Shown piece by piece: positions 1 to 8,424 of a stretch of DNA of 64,000 nt. A program made the position numbers and the translations under genes. The first letter of the stretch is position 1; the number at the start of each line of letters is the position of its first letter. Source of the DNA: Geobacter sp. (lineage in GTDB: Bacteria > Desulfobacterota > Desulfuromonadia > Geobacterales > Geobacteraceae); assembly GCA_016177775.1 (NCBI GenBank), contig JACOUQ010000004.1, forward strand, positions 186,001-250,000, in the 5' to 3' direction. Below the pieces are notes generated by a model that had not been told where the DNA came from, made no database searches, and saw only the letters and a list, made by a program, of their open reading frames with translations.

Positions 1-858
1 CATGCCGAACAGGAGGTTCTTGTCGGTGCCGTGGTTGAGGACATAGGCCCCCTGGCCGAAGTAGTTGATGATCAGGGCGACGAAGGCGAAGTACCAGGCC
101 CGGATGATCGGTTTGCGGCCCAGGTGCCCCATGTCCGCGTAGAGAGCCTCGCCGCCGGTGGCGCAGAGGATGACCTCGGAGAGGACGAAGAAGGCGGAGA
201 AGCCGTTGTCCGCGAAGAATTTCAATCCGTAGTAAGGGCTTACCGCCTTGAGCAGCTCGGGGTGTGTGGAGATGGAAACGAGCCCCGAGACCGTGAGCGC
301 CACGAACCAGACGACCATGATCGGCCCGAACGCGCCGGCCACCTTGTCGGTCCCCATGTACTGGAAGATGAAGAGGACGACCGCGATGACCGCGGCAATC
401 AGGATCAGGGTCCACTGGTGGAGTCCTTCCAGTCCGGGGATGAGAACCATCCCCTCGACAGCGGACAGGATACTGATGGCCGGCGTGATTACGCCGTCAC
501 CCAGGAGCAGGGAAACCCCCAGGAACGACAGGAAGCCGACGAAGGCGATCTTTCTCCCCGGCTTCAGGAGCCGCACCAGGATTTCCTTGAGAACGATGGT
601 CCCCCCCTCCCCCTTCCGGCCGAGGCTCATGGCGAGCCAGGCGTACTCGGCGGTAACCAGGATAGTCATGGTCCAGAAAACAAGGGAAAGGATACCCATG
701 ACGTTGTCGAAGGTCGGCTTGGTCAGGGCGAAGATAACGGTCAGGGTATAAATCGGGCTCGTGCCGATGTCGCCGAACACCAGCCCCATCGATTTTACGA
801 TCCCCCCCCAGAAGGATTCGGCGTGCTTCTGTTCCATGTGAAAATGTTCCTCCGACAT
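1..858 (-). CDS. kup: Kup-family potassium uptake transporter, N-terminal part (cut by window edge)
   Basis: Low-affinity potassium/proton symporter of the inner membrane. The visible 286 residues hold the N-terminal half of the hydrophobic transport domain. The signature GDIGTSPIYTL lies near residue 30, followed by a series of membrane segments, then GGEALYADMGHLGRKP and a NYFGQGA stretch typical of Kup. The reading frame runs off position 1, so roughly the C-terminal half is missing. Two starts are possible. ATG at 858 gives the longer protein; ATG at 837 has a GGAGG eleven bases upstream. The gene is divergent from ileS with about 190 bp between them. Identity rests on family motifs recalled from knowledge. 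The exact start is uncertain. Confidence 0.9.
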   Translation of the reverse strand, partial: MSEEHFHMEQKHAESFWGGIVKSMGLVFGDIGTSPIYTLTVIFALTKPTFDNVMGILSLVFWTMTILVTAEYAWLAMSLGRKGEGGTIVLKEILVRLLKPGRKIAFVGFLSFLGVSLLLGDGVITPAISILSAVEGMVLIPGLEGLHQWTLILIAAVIAVVLFIFQYMGTDKVAGAFGPIMVVWFVALTVSGLVSISTHPELLKAVSPYYGLKFFADNGFSAFFVLSEVILCATGGEALYADMGHLGRKPIIRAWYFAFVALIINYFGQGAYVLNHGTDKNLLFGM

Positions 859-974
859 ATCGTTGTCGGCTTCCGCGACGTTGGGGAAAACCGCTTTGCC
901 GGCGCTGCCCGGCACAATCAGCGAGACTTATACCACCAACCAGAGTGCAATACAACCTAAATCCCCCTTTTGCC

Positions 975-1003
975 TTGACTTTTCAATGGGTTCCGGATAG
1001 TTT
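975..1003 (+). promoter_or_regulatory. Candidate sigma70-type promoter of ileS-lspA
   Basis: TTGACT at 975-980, a 17-base spacer, then TAGTTT at 998-1003, about 45 bases before the ileS start. The -35 box is one base from consensus and the -10 box is weaker. It lies in the divergent kup/ileS spacer. No T-box-like leader was seen. Confidence 0.5.
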
Positions 1004-1047
1004 AAACTGTTTTTCGCCATAAATTCATCCCGTGAAAAAGGTTTGCC

Positions 1048-3822
1048 ATGGACTATAAAGATACCCTCAATCTCCCCGCCACAAATTTCCCGATGAAGGC
1101 CAATCTCACCCAGAAGGAGCTGGAAATCCTGGATGGGTGGGAGAAGTCCGGCCTGTACGAAAAGATGGAGCAGGCGGGCCAGGGGAAGCCGGACTATATC
1201 CTCCACGACGGCCCGCCATACGCCAATGGCCATATCCACATCGGCCACGCCCTCAACAAGATCCTCAAGGACATAGTGCTCAAAAGCAAGCGGATGAACG
1301 GCTTCCGCGCCCCCTATGTGCCGGGGTGGGACTGTCACGGCCTTCCCATCGAGCTCCAGGTGGAGAAGAACCTTGGCTCCAAGAAGCACGAGATCACCAA
1401 GCTGGAGATGCGCAAGCAGTGCCGGGATTACGCCTCCAAGTTCGTGGGGATCCAGAGGGACGAGTTCAAGCGGCTCGGCGTGCTGGGGGAGTGGGACAAA
1501 CCCTACCTGACCATGACCCATGACTACGAGGGGATTACGGCACGGGAACTTGCCCGCTTCGCCGGGAACGGCGGGCTCTACAAGGGGAAGAAGCCGGTCC
1601 ACTGGTGCTGCTCCTGCTCCACCGCCCTGGCCGAGGCCGAGGTGGAGTATGCCGACCATACCTCCCCCTCCGTCTATGTGAAGTTCAGCCTCAAGGAAGA
1701 CATATCCGACAAGCTCCCGGCCTTGGCCGGCAAGAAGGTGTCGCTGGTCATCTGGACCACCACCCCCTGGACCCTTCCCGCGAACCTGGCCATTGCCGTG
1801 CACCCGGAGTTCGACTACGTGGCACTGGACACCGGCACCGAGGTGCTGGTAGTGGCCGAAGGACTGCTGGATGCTTTCCGCAAAGCCACCGGCATCGAAG
1901 GCACGGTCATCGCCACCTTCAAGGCGGATATCCTGGAGAAAAAACTCTGCCGCCATCCGTTCTATGACCGGGATTCCATCATCCTGTTGGGGGAGCACGT
2001 GACCCTGGAAGCAGGCACCGGCTGCGTCCACACCGCTCCGGGTCACGGTCAGGAAGACTATGTCCTGGGCCTTGCCCATGGGCTGGACATCTACAACCCG
2101 GTGGACAACCGGGGGCGCTTCTACGAGAACATCGAGTTCTTCGCCGGCCAGTTCGTCTTCGAGGCCAATGCCCAGGTGATCGCGAAACTGACCGAGGTGG
2201 GCGCCCTGGTGGCCCAGTCCAACATCTCCCACTCCTACCCTCACTGCTGGCGCTGCAAGAAGCCGGTCATCTTCCGCGCCACCGAGCAGTGGTTCATCTC
2301 CATGGAGAAGAACGGGCTGCGCAAAAAGGCGCTGGAAAAGATCGAGGAGGTCTCCTGGATTCCGCGCTGGGGGCGCGACCGGATCTACGGCATGATCGAG
2401 AACCGCCCCGACTGGTGCATCTCGCGCCAGCGCACCTGGGGGGTGCCGATCACCGCCTTCTACTGCACCGCCTGCGGCGAGGTGCTGGCGGACGGGAAGA
2501 TCATGCACCATGTGGCCGACCTCTTCATGGAGCACAGCTCCGACATCTGGTACGACTGGGAGGCCAGCCGGCTTCTCCCCGGTGGCACCACTTGCCCCAA
2601 ATGCGGCAAAGAGGAATTCGAGAAGGAGATGGACATCCTGGACGTCTGGTTCGACTCCGGGGTCTCCCATGCCGCCGTGCTGGAGCACCGGCCGGAGCTC
2701 GGCTCCCCCGCCGACATGTACCTGGAGGGGAGCGACCAGCACCGCGGCTGGTTCCATTCGTCCCTTCTGGCCAGCGTGGGGACCCGCGGCGAGGCCCCCT
2801 ACAAAACGGTCCTCACCCACGGTTTCGTGGTGGACGGCAACGGACGCAAGATGAGCAAGTCGGTGGGTAACGTGGTTGCCCCGGAAGAGGTGATCAAGAA
2901 GTACGGCGCCGAGATCCTTCGCCTCTGGGTTGCTGCCCAGGACTACCGGGACGACATCCGCATCTCCCAGGAGATCCTGACGCGGCTCGCCGAGGCATAC
3001 CGCCGCATCCGCAACACCTGCCGCTACATCCTGGGGAACTTGAGCGACTTCGACCCGGCCGCACACCTGGTGGCATACGCCGATATGCCGGAGATCGACC
3101 GCTGGGCCTTGCATCAGCTGGAGATCCTCAAGGAAAAGGTGCTGAATGCCTACGACGAGTGCGAGTTCCACGTCCTCTACCACGCGGTGAACGGCTTCTG
3201 CACCGTGGAGATGAGCGCCTTCTATCTCGATATCCTCAAGGACCGCGTCTACACCAGCCGCACCGACTCCAGCGAGCGGCGAAGCGCCCAGAGCGCCATG
3301 TACCTGATCCTCGACACCCTGGTCAAGCTGATTGCCCCGGTCATCTCCTTCACGACGGATGAGGTCTGGCGCTACATGCCGGGCAAGCGGGAGGAGAGCG
3401 TGCACCTGGCGGAATTCCCGAAACTCTGTCCGGAAAACAGGGACGACGCCCTGGTGGAGCGGTGGGAGAAGCTGATGAAGGTCCGGGCTGAGGTCTCCAA
3501 GGCCCTGGAGCTGGCCCGCGTGCAGAAAGTGATCGGCCATTCGCTGGACGCTTCCGTCACCATAACCGCGCCTGCCGAGTGGCTGTCGTTCCTGGGCGAG
3601 TACGCCGGAGAGCTGAAGAGCGTCTTCATCGTCTCCAAAGCCGAGCTCGTGGGAGAAATCACCGGCGAGAAATATGCGGCAGAGAGCATACCCGGATTGG
3701 AAATAGCGGTCAGCGCGGCGCCCGGCGCCAAGTGCGAGCGCTGCTGGTGTTACGACGAGGAGATCGGCAGGGATGCGGAGCATCCCACCATCTGCCCGAA
3801 GTGCCTCGAAGCTGTAAAATAA
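1048..3822 (+). CDS. ileS: Isoleucyl-tRNA synthetase
   Basis: Class I aminoacyl-tRNA synthetase that charges tRNA-Ile with isoleucine in the cytoplasm. It is 924 residues, normal for the bacterial enzyme. The HIGH motif is at residues 64-67 and KMSKS at 601-605. Between them lies the editing (CP1) domain, with CWRCKKPVIFRATEQWF near its end. The C-terminus carries the zinc-binding cysteines CERCWC and CPKC of the IleS zinc finger. The ATG at 1048 is 10 bases after an AAAAGG stretch. lspA follows after 19 bp, so the two genes form an operon, an arrangement common in bacteria. A very long antisense reading frame on the minus strand is a codon-bias shadow. Confidence 0.98.
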   Translation: MDYKDTLNLPATNFPMKANLTQKELEILDGWEKSGLYEKMEQAGQGKPDYILHDGPPYANGHIHIGHALNKILKDIVLKSKRMNGFRAPYVPGWDCHGLPIELQVEKNLGSKKHEITKLEMRKQCRDYASKFVGIQRDEFKRLGVLGEWDKPYLTMTHDYEGITARELARFAGNGGLYKGKKPVHWCCSCSTALAEAEVEYADHTSPSVYVKFSLKEDISDKLPALAGKKVSLVIWTTTPWTLPANLAIAVHPEFDYVALDTGTEVLVVAEGLLDAFRKATGIEGTVIATFKADILEKKLCRHPFYDRDSIILLGEHVTLEAGTGCVHTAPGHGQEDYVLGLAHGLDIYNPVDNRGRFYENIEFFAGQFVFEANAQVIAKLTEVGALVAQSNISHSYPHCWRCKKPVIFRATEQWFISMEKNGLRKKALEKIEEVSWIPRWGRDRIYGMIENRPDWCISRQRTWGVPITAFYCTACGEVLADGKIMHHVADLFMEHSSDIWYDWEASRLLPGGTTCPKCGKEEFEKEMDILDVWFDSGVSHAAVLEHRPELGSPADMYLEGSDQHRGWFHSSLLASVGTRGEAPYKTVLTHGFVVDGNGRKMSKSVGNVVAPEEVIKKYGAEILRLWVAAQDYRDDIRISQEILTRLAEAYRRIRNTCRYILGNLSDFDPAAHLVAYADMPEIDRWALHQLEILKEKVLNAYDECEFHVLYHAVNGFCTVEMSAFYLDILKDRVYTSRTDSSERRSAQSAMYLILDTLVKLIAPVISFTTDEVWRYMPGKREESVHLAEFPKLCPENRDDALVERWEKLMKVRAEVSKALELARVQKVIGHSLDASVTITAPAEWLSFLGEYAGELKSVFIVSKAELVGEITGEKYAAESIPGLEIAVSAAPGAKCERCWCYDEEIGRDAEHPTICPKCLEAVK

Positions 3823-3841
3823 GCTCTAAATAAGGTTTTTC

Positions 3842-4336
3842 ATGCCCTTCAAATACCTCATACTGCTTGTCATCACCACCCTGGTCGTCGGCATCGACCA
3901 GGGAACAAAGGTCTTCATCGACCGGACCATGGACCTCTACAGCACCATCCCGGTCATCGAGAACTTCTTCAACATCACCTACGTCCGGAACAAGGGTGCG
4001 GCCTTCAGTTTCCTGGCCGACTCCAGCTGGCGCCTCCCCTTCTTCATCATGATCTCGCTGGTGGCTATCTGCGTCATCATCGTCGTGTTAATCCGCCTGC
4101 GTCCTGACCAGAAGTTCACCGCCGTTTCACTCGCCCTCATCTTCGCCGGCGCGGTTGGCAACCTGATAGACCGGGTACGGTTCGGAGAGGTGATCGATTT
4201 CCTAGACGCCCACTGGCACACCCACCACTGGCCGGTCTTCAACGTGGCCGACACCGCCATCTGCATCGGCGTGGGGCTCCTGGCCATCGACATGCTCGTC
4301 GAGGAGAAGAGGCAGAAGGCGCTCAAAAACAAATAG
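3842..4336 (+). CDS. lspA: Lipoprotein signal peptidase (signal peptidase II)
   Basis: Inner-membrane aspartyl peptidase that removes signal peptides from diacylglyceryl-prolipoproteins before the lipobox cysteine. At 164 residues it is typical in length, with four predicted membrane segments. Family motifs are NKGAAFSF (residues 50-57), GNLIDRVRFGEVIDF and FNVADTAI. The two catalytic aspartates should be D119 in VIDF and D137 in VADTA. It follows ileS by 19 bp and is probably co-transcribed. A likely substrate is encoded nearby: the lipoprotein at 6988-7719 has an LSSC lipobox. Confidence 0.97.
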   Translation: MPFKYLILLVITTLVVGIDQGTKVFIDRTMDLYSTIPVIENFFNITYVRNKGAAFSFLADSSWRLPFFIMISLVAICVIIVVLIRLRPDQKFTAVSLALIFAGAVGNLIDRVRFGEVIDFLDAHWHTHHWPVFNVADTAICIGVGLLAIDMLVEEKRQKALKNK

Positions 4337-4362
4337 GCCTGCCGGTTTTGTCCCGACAGGCC
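4336..4362 (+). terminator. Stem-loop downstream of lspA
   Basis: GGCCTGCCGG (4336-4345) pairs with CCGACAGGCC (4353-4362) with one mismatch around a 7-base loop. It begins at the last base of the lspA stop codon. No U tract follows, so it may be a weak terminator or a 3'-end stabilising hairpin. Confidence 0.35.
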
Positions 4363-4369
4363 CTTGTCC

Positions 4370-4395
4370 GGGCAGACACAGGGGTCTGCCCCTAC
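4370..4395. repeat. Dispersed palindromic repeat, GCCCCTAC family
   Basis: Arms GGGCAGAC (4370-4377) and GTCTGCCC (4384-4391), ending in CTAC. It shares the arm layout and the GTAGGGGC/GCCCCTAC terminus with elements near 15.6, 31.8, 32.8, 33.4, 56.1 and 62.1 kb. It lies between the convergent lspA and glycosyltransferase genes. Confidence 0.6.
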
Positions 4396-4408
4396 GTGTT
4401 AATTTTCT

Positions 4409-5416
4409 TCACGTCACACAGACAAAATCAACACCCTCCCGAAATCCCGCTCCAATCGCCCAATGCCGCACCGCATCCCGCGCGCCTCTCGTGCCCACCG
4501 TGAGTAACATCTTCCCTTCCCCCGGCATCACATCGGTCGTCCCCATCACCGGAGCTCCGTGCAGCATCCGCCCCACCTTGCGCGGGTCGACGTCGATCCA
4601 GCGACTGACCCTGATCCCTTCTGCTGCCAAGGTGCGGTACCAGGCCCGTCCTTCCTGCCCGGCCCCGGCCAGCGTCACTTCATCGGTCCCCCGGAGGAAC
4701 TGCTGCTTGAGATGATAAACCTTGCAGGCGCGGAAGGCCTCGGCGGAGCAGCTGGAATGGGTGCGGGTAAAACGCTCCGGTCTGTCGCGCCAGAACAGGA
4801 GTGTTTCCGGGAGCCGGGCAAACCTGACGCCAGCCGCAGCCAGCCGCAGCCAGAGGTCGTAATCCTCGGCCCACCCCATGTCGCGGTAGCCTCCGACCCC
4901 ATCCACCAAGTCTTTCCTGAACATCACGCTTGGATGCACCACCGGCGACTCCACGTAAATGTCGCGCATCATCTCCTCGTGGGTCATAAGCCTGTTCTGC
5001 CAGGTCTCGTAAGCCAGCATCCCCACCCGCAGATGGGCGCGGGGAAAGTGGCGGAAGCGGCTGGTCACCAGACCCACCTCGGGGTGTTGCATGAGAAAAC
5101 GGTGCTGAAGTTCCAGGCGACGGGGGTGGGCAATGTCGTCCCCGTCCATACGGGCGACAATGGAAGAGCGGCAGTGGGCCAGCCCGGCGTTGAGGGCATT
5201 CACCAGACCGGGGATCGTCGGCGAAACCACCCGGATCCGTTCGTCACGGGAGGCAAGAGCCACGAGAATCGATGGAGTTTCGTCGTTGGAATGGTCGTCC
5301 ACAGCCACCAGCTCCCATTCTGTGAGGGTCTGGCGGGAGAGGGAATCGAGAGCGGCAGTGAGATGGCGGGCCTCGTTCCGGACGGGAAGAAGGATGGATA
5401 CGACGGGAGCTGTCAT
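4409..5416 (-). CDS. Family 2 glycosyltransferase with extra C-terminal domain
   Basis: 335 residues. The N-terminal 230 residues form a GT-A fold of family 2: VSILLPVRNE at the start, the VDDHSND nucleotide-binding stretch near 40, the DGDD metal/UDP-binding motif at 91-94, and a WAEDYDLWLRL acceptor-side motif near 185. The last 100 residues (from about TDEVTLAGAGQEG) look like a separate Rossmann-like module, seen on some family 2 enzymes. The protein is cytosolic with no membrane anchor. Its ATG overlaps the stop of the upstream PAS protein gene as ATGA, so translation is probably coupled. Sugar donor and acceptor cannot be read from sequence; surface polysaccharide assembly is a guess. 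Confidence 0.85.
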   Translation of the reverse strand: MTAPVVSILLPVRNEARHLTAALDSLSRQTLTEWELVAVDDHSNDETPSILVALASRDERIRVVSPTIPGLVNALNAGLAHCRSSIVARMDGDDIAHPRRLELQHRFLMQHPEVGLVTSRFRHFPRAHLRVGMLAYETWQNRLMTHEEMMRDIYVESPVVHPSVMFRKDLVDGVGGYRDMGWAEDYDLWLRLAAAGVRFARLPETLLFWRDRPERFTRTHSSCSAEAFRACKVYHLKQQFLRGTDEVTLAGAGQEGRAWYRTLAAEGIRVSRWIDVDPRKVGRMLHGAPVMGTTDVMPGEGKMLLTVGTRGARDAVRHWAIGAGFREGVDFVCVT

Positions 5417-6351
5417 GAACCGGGGTGCTGGCGGCGGAATATCCCACAGGTGATGATGTGCCGGTCGATATTGACGTTGGAGCTGATCACCCCGCTAACC
5501 GGGACGGACGTACCGTCTCCGGACAGAAAGACCGTGGAGAGCTTAATCGACTGTCGTGATTCGGCGGCAAGCTGCAGCTGGCGGAGTGTTTCTTCCCTGG
5601 CGGAAGGGTGCAGAATCTCCTCGATGGAGAGGATGTCGAAATCCGCTGTCTGCCTTCCCAACGCCGCGTTGGAGGCGGGGTTCGCATAAACAATCGCCCC
5701 ATCCGGAGCTAGATGAAAAACGAGGTCGTCGGAAAGATTGAAGAGCTTGCAGTACATCTCCTCGTTTCCCATCAGGATCTCCTCGGTCCGCCGCCGGTCG
5801 GTCACATCGAAGTAGACCAGCACCACCCGGCTTATCTCGCCGTCCCGATGCTTAATAGGTGTGCCGGCAACGTCGTAGAAGCGGTTGTTGTTGTACCAGT
5901 CCCGCCTGATGAAGGAGCTTTTCGTTTCGAATATCCTCTGGAAGGTGCAGCGCTCCGGCTTGGTTTCCTGGTTGCAAAGCACCCGGCAGCAGGGCTGGCC
6001 GATCAGTTCGGCAGTGCTTGCGCTCAACTGTTCGCGAAACTTCTGATTATAAGCCTGGATCCGCATGTCGCGGTCAACCACCAGAATGCCTGCTCCGGCG
6101 GTCGCCAGGATGGTCTGTATCTCTTCGTGGGCCCTGGCGAGGCTGTCGTTTGTCTGCTGAAGATGATCGACAAGCTCGGCAATGCCCTCGCTGACAACGC
6201 CCAGGGGATCGCGCTCGATCAATGATCCGCCCGCGAATTCTTCGGGAGGCATTGGCGCTGTCCCGGTCAATGTCAGCAGATGGTTGACCCTGTCCCGCAC
6301 ATACGCCAGCAACCTTTGCTCCCGCTCACCATGCTTCATTTCATCGGTCAT
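5413..6351 (-). CDS. Two-PAS-domain sensor protein without an output domain
   Basis: 312 residues. An N-terminal helical segment (1-80) is followed by PAS domain 1 (about 85-200) with ILVVDRDMRIQAYNQ and a cysteine pair in CCRVLC, then a PAC-like stretch ending VVLVYFDVTDRRRTEE. PAS domain 2 (about 205-310) has DLVFHLAPDGAIVYANPA. There is no histidine kinase, GGDEF, EAL or HTH domain, so it must act through a partner or as an adaptor. The ATG has GGAGGCATGTC upstream, a good ribosome binding site. The four-base ATGA overlap with the downstream glycosyltransferase suggests a joint role, for example signal-dependent control of glycan modification. That link is inferred from position only. Confidence 0.8.
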   Translation of the reverse strand: MTDEMKHGEREQRLLAYVRDRVNHLLTLTGTAPMPPEEFAGGSLIERDPLGVVSEGIAELVDHLQQTNDSLARAHEEIQTILATAGAGILVVDRDMRIQAYNQKFREQLSASTAELIGQPCCRVLCNQETKPERCTFQRIFETKSSFIRRDWYNNNRFYDVAGTPIKHRDGEISRVVLVYFDVTDRRRTEEILMGNEEMYCKLFNLSDDLVFHLAPDGAIVYANPASNAALGRQTADFDILSIEEILHPSAREETLRQLQLAAESRQSIKLSTVFLSGDGTSVPVSGVISSNVNIDRHIITCGIFRRQHPGS

Positions 6352-6473
6352 GACATGCCTCCGCAGGCGAAGTGAATCAAGCGGGCAGGCAGGACCGCAC
6401 AGATCTCACGCCGGGCCCCGTTGCCGCAAATGCGCGATTAATATACTACATTCCTGTACAAATATATACAATT

Positions 6474-6851
6474 TTATAACACGTCCAGCAGCGCCTCCGG
6501 CAACCGCTTCGCCTTCATCCCCGGCCCCACGCAGACCAATGTGACCTTCCCCTCCACGAGGAGCTTGCCGTCAGCAACCCGGCGCGCCCGCTGCCCGAGC
6601 GTGAAGGAGGTCCTTCCCACCTCAACGATTTCCGTCTCGATATTCAACAGATCATCGAGCACCGCCGGGGCGCGGTAATCAATCTCCAGCCGCACGACCG
6701 GGAAGATGCTCCCCTCCTCGTGCAGCTCCTTTACGGAAAGCCCCTTCTCACGGAGGAATTCGGTCCTGGCCCGCTCGAAAAAGCCGAGATAATTGGCATG
6801 ATAGACGACCCCGCCGGCATCGGTGTCCTCGTAGTACACCCGTATTTGCAT
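6474..6851 (-). CDS. ybgC: YbgC/4-hydroxybenzoyl-CoA-type thioesterase (hotdog fold)
   Basis: 125-residue acyl-CoA thioesterase of the hotdog fold. The family signature YYEDTDAGGVVYHANYLGFFERART carries the catalytic aspartate in DTD near residue 11, followed by REKGLSVKELHEEG and VVRLEIDYRAP. YbgC proteins hydrolyse short-chain or phospholipid-related acyl-CoA esters and are often linked to the Tol-Pal system, but no tol or pal genes are in this window. The start at 6851 was chosen because GGAGGAACGGATA precedes the ATG and family members begin at this point. A longer in-frame extension lacks family similarity. It reads as a single gene between a PAS gene and a terminator. Confidence 0.92.
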   Translation of the reverse strand: MQIRVYYEDTDAGGVVYHANYLGFFERARTEFLREKGLSVKELHEEGSIFPVVRLEIDYRAPAVLDDLLNIETEIVEVGRTSFTLGQRARRVADGKLLVEGKVTLVCVGPGMKAKRLPEALLDVL

Positions 6852-6911
6852 TATCCGTTCCTCCGCAGCTTCGATACCTTGGACAATGTACCAGCTGAAA
6901 CTCCGCCAGCG

Positions 6912-6940
6912 CAAATAAAAAAGAGGCTAGAAGCCTCTTT
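6912..6940 (-). terminator. Rho-independent terminator for the glycine-zipper lipoprotein gene
   Basis: AAAGAGGCT (6920-6928) and AGCCTCTTT (6932-6940) form a perfect 9-bp stem with a 3-base loop. Read on the minus strand the stem is followed by TTTTTTATTT, a good U tract. It lies about 48 bases after the stop at 6988. Confidence 0.85.
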
Positions 6941-6987
6941 CCATATCCCGTTTCCGGGGCGTTCCCATAGGTATGCCTGCGTGAATA

Positions 6988-7719
6988 TTAGAAATCCAGG
7001 ATCACCGTGCGCACCTTGCCGGTCTCCCTTTCCAGGAACTGCAACCGCAGCCCCTTGGCGGAAGTGGCTTCGCCAGGGAAAAAGATGAAGCCGTTTGCGA
7101 TATAATCATCCGGGATGTCCTTCCCTTCCAGCCCCTTTGCCTTGATGTCGTCCGCTATCCTGTGCTCGCGTTCCCGGTCGGTCCCCGCCGACACGCCGCC
7201 GATCACGGCGCCGGCACCGGCACCGAGTCCGGCTGCACGCCATGCTCCCTCTCCGATGCTCCTGCCGGACACAATCCCGATCGCTGCCCCAAGGATCGCG
7301 CCAGCCGTCGCCCCAATCAGCGCACCCTTGGCGCCCCCTTTCACCACCTCACCGGCAGTCGTGAACTTGTCGACCCTTTCCACCGCCACGTTGTTCGGGA
7401 TTATGTTCCAGTACCGACCCTCGTTGTCGATCAGAAACGTTTGTGTAGGGTCGATCACCAGATTGCTGCCGCTCTTGTTGTCCATCACCACCTGCACCGG
7501 CAGCAGTCCTGCCCCGCGGATATCGAAGCCGAATGCCTGCGCGGCCACATTCCCGTCGGCATAAGCCTCGCCGCCAATGGTTATCCCGCTTACCACCTGA
7601 CTGTTCGGATAGGCGTCCGCAGGCCTGAAGCCGGCATACTGGGTCTTGTATGTGGCGCAGCTCGACAGGATGAAGATCGGCAGAATGAGCGCGGCTATTC
7701 TATTGATGGTTTTTCGCAT
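6988..7719 (-). CDS. Glycine-zipper lipoprotein, function unknown
   Basis: 243-residue exported lipoprotein. The signal peptide (residues 1-20) ends in the lipobox LSSC, with C21 as the lipidation site. Residues about 128-185 are a glycine zipper: GGAKGALIGATAGAILGAA followed by further small-residue repeats GLGAGAGAVIGG. Such segments insert in or associate with membranes. The flanking halves have beta-rich stretches of unknown fold (IDPTQTFLIDNEGRYW near 90; GFIFFPGEA near 210). Signal peptidase II processing fits the nearby lspA. It stands alone, with its own terminator. No specific role can be assigned; envelope integrity is typical of glycine-zipper lipoproteins. Confidence 0.8.
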   Translation of the reverse strand: MRKTINRIAALILPIFILSSCATYKTQYAGFRPADAYPNSQVVSGITIGGEAYADGNVAAQAFGFDIRGAGLLPVQVVMDNKSGSNLVIDPTQTFLIDNEGRYWNIIPNNVAVERVDKFTTAGEVVKGGAKGALIGATAGAILGAAIGIVSGRSIGEGAWRAAGLGAGAGAVIGGVSAGTDREREHRIADDIKAKGLEGKDIPDDYIANGFIFFPGEATSAKGLRLQFLERETGKVRTVILDF

Positions 7720-7779
7720 TGCGGTTGCCCCCGTTCCGTTTTCTTTAATGATACCATCCAGCAGGGCCAGGGCAAGCGC

Positions 7780-8118
7780 TCAAAGGGCAAAAAGCGCGTC
7801 AATTTTCGCGGCGCAGATGAAGTCATTCTCGGACATCCCAGCGATGGCGTGGGTGGTGTAAGTGAGCCGGCAGCGGTTATAGGAAACCTCCATCACCGGG
7901 TGGTGGTTCTCCCGGTGGGAGACCCATGCCACAGCATTGGCGAAGGCCATGACCTGGTAGTGGTTCTTGAACTCGTACCCCTTGGAGATGGAGTTCTCGC
8001 CATATTCCCACCCATCCAGCTGCGTCAGATACCGCGCAATCTCCTCGCTGCCAAGCGGCGGCGTCCCTCCCTCGCACGGCTTGCATTTCCGTTTAGCGAG
8101 ATCAGTTCCCACTTCCAT
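7780..8118 (-). CDS. phhB: Pterin-4a-carbinolamine dehydratase
   Basis: 112 residues. It catalyses dehydration of 4a-hydroxytetrahydropterin, recycling the pterin cofactor. The family signature is HRENHHPVMEVSYNRC (centre of the protein, near residue 70), preceded by GWEYGENSISKGYEFKNH and followed by TTHAIAGMSENDF. The start at 8118 was chosen because GGGGGAAACGAGCC precedes an ATG; a longer version would need TTG. An N-terminal KRKCKPCEGG segment is common in bacterial members. No phenylalanine hydroxylase is in the window. In such genomes the protein may serve another pterin enzyme or molybdopterin-related metabolism. Confidence 0.93.
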   Translation of the reverse strand: MEVGTDLAKRKCKPCEGGTPPLGSEEIARYLTQLDGWEYGENSISKGYEFKNHYQVMAFANAVAWVSHRENHHPVMEVSYNRCRLTYTTHAIAGMSENDFICAAKIDALFAL

Positions 8119-8424
8119 GGCTCGTTTCCCCCTTTGCGTTTCTTCCAAGGGAAGTATAGCCGGCCAGCCGTCTTTTGCAAAACTTCGCCGTCGCCTAACT
8201 GGCGGGATGCACTCTTTCCGGCCTCTCCTTCAGCGGGGTGAGCAGAAACGGCATGAGCTGCATGGTGACCACCCCCCCCTCGGCCTGCTCAGGCCGACTT
8301 GAGCCAGCACTTTGTCAAGTTGTTCTCAGTTTTCCCGCTTGAGATATCCCATTTCCCTGCTAAGCTTATGAGAAAATCCGTCCTTACCGGCTGCTGTCAT
8401 CGTTCCCTGTGAAGGAGGATCACC
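8119..8424. other. Intergenic region before the hydrogenase operon
   Basis: About 305 bases with no convincing gene. It holds a perfect 7-bp-arm palindrome CGGCCTG-CT-CAGGCCG (8281-8296) and a strong ribosome binding site GGAGGATCACC before hyaS. I could not find a clear sigma54 (-24/-12) or sigma70 promoter, although the hydrogenase promoter must lie here. Confidence 0.5.

Noticed and set aside
1004-1047. T-box or other riboswitch before ileS
   Set aside because: The leader is about 40 bases and lacks any T-box sequence or antiterminator. T-boxes are also not expected in this group.
928-3783. A 951-codon open frame on the minus strand across ileS
   Set aside because: It is exactly antisense to a well-conserved synthetase, rich in His/Val/Gly/Leu from GC-biased codons, with no recognisable motif.
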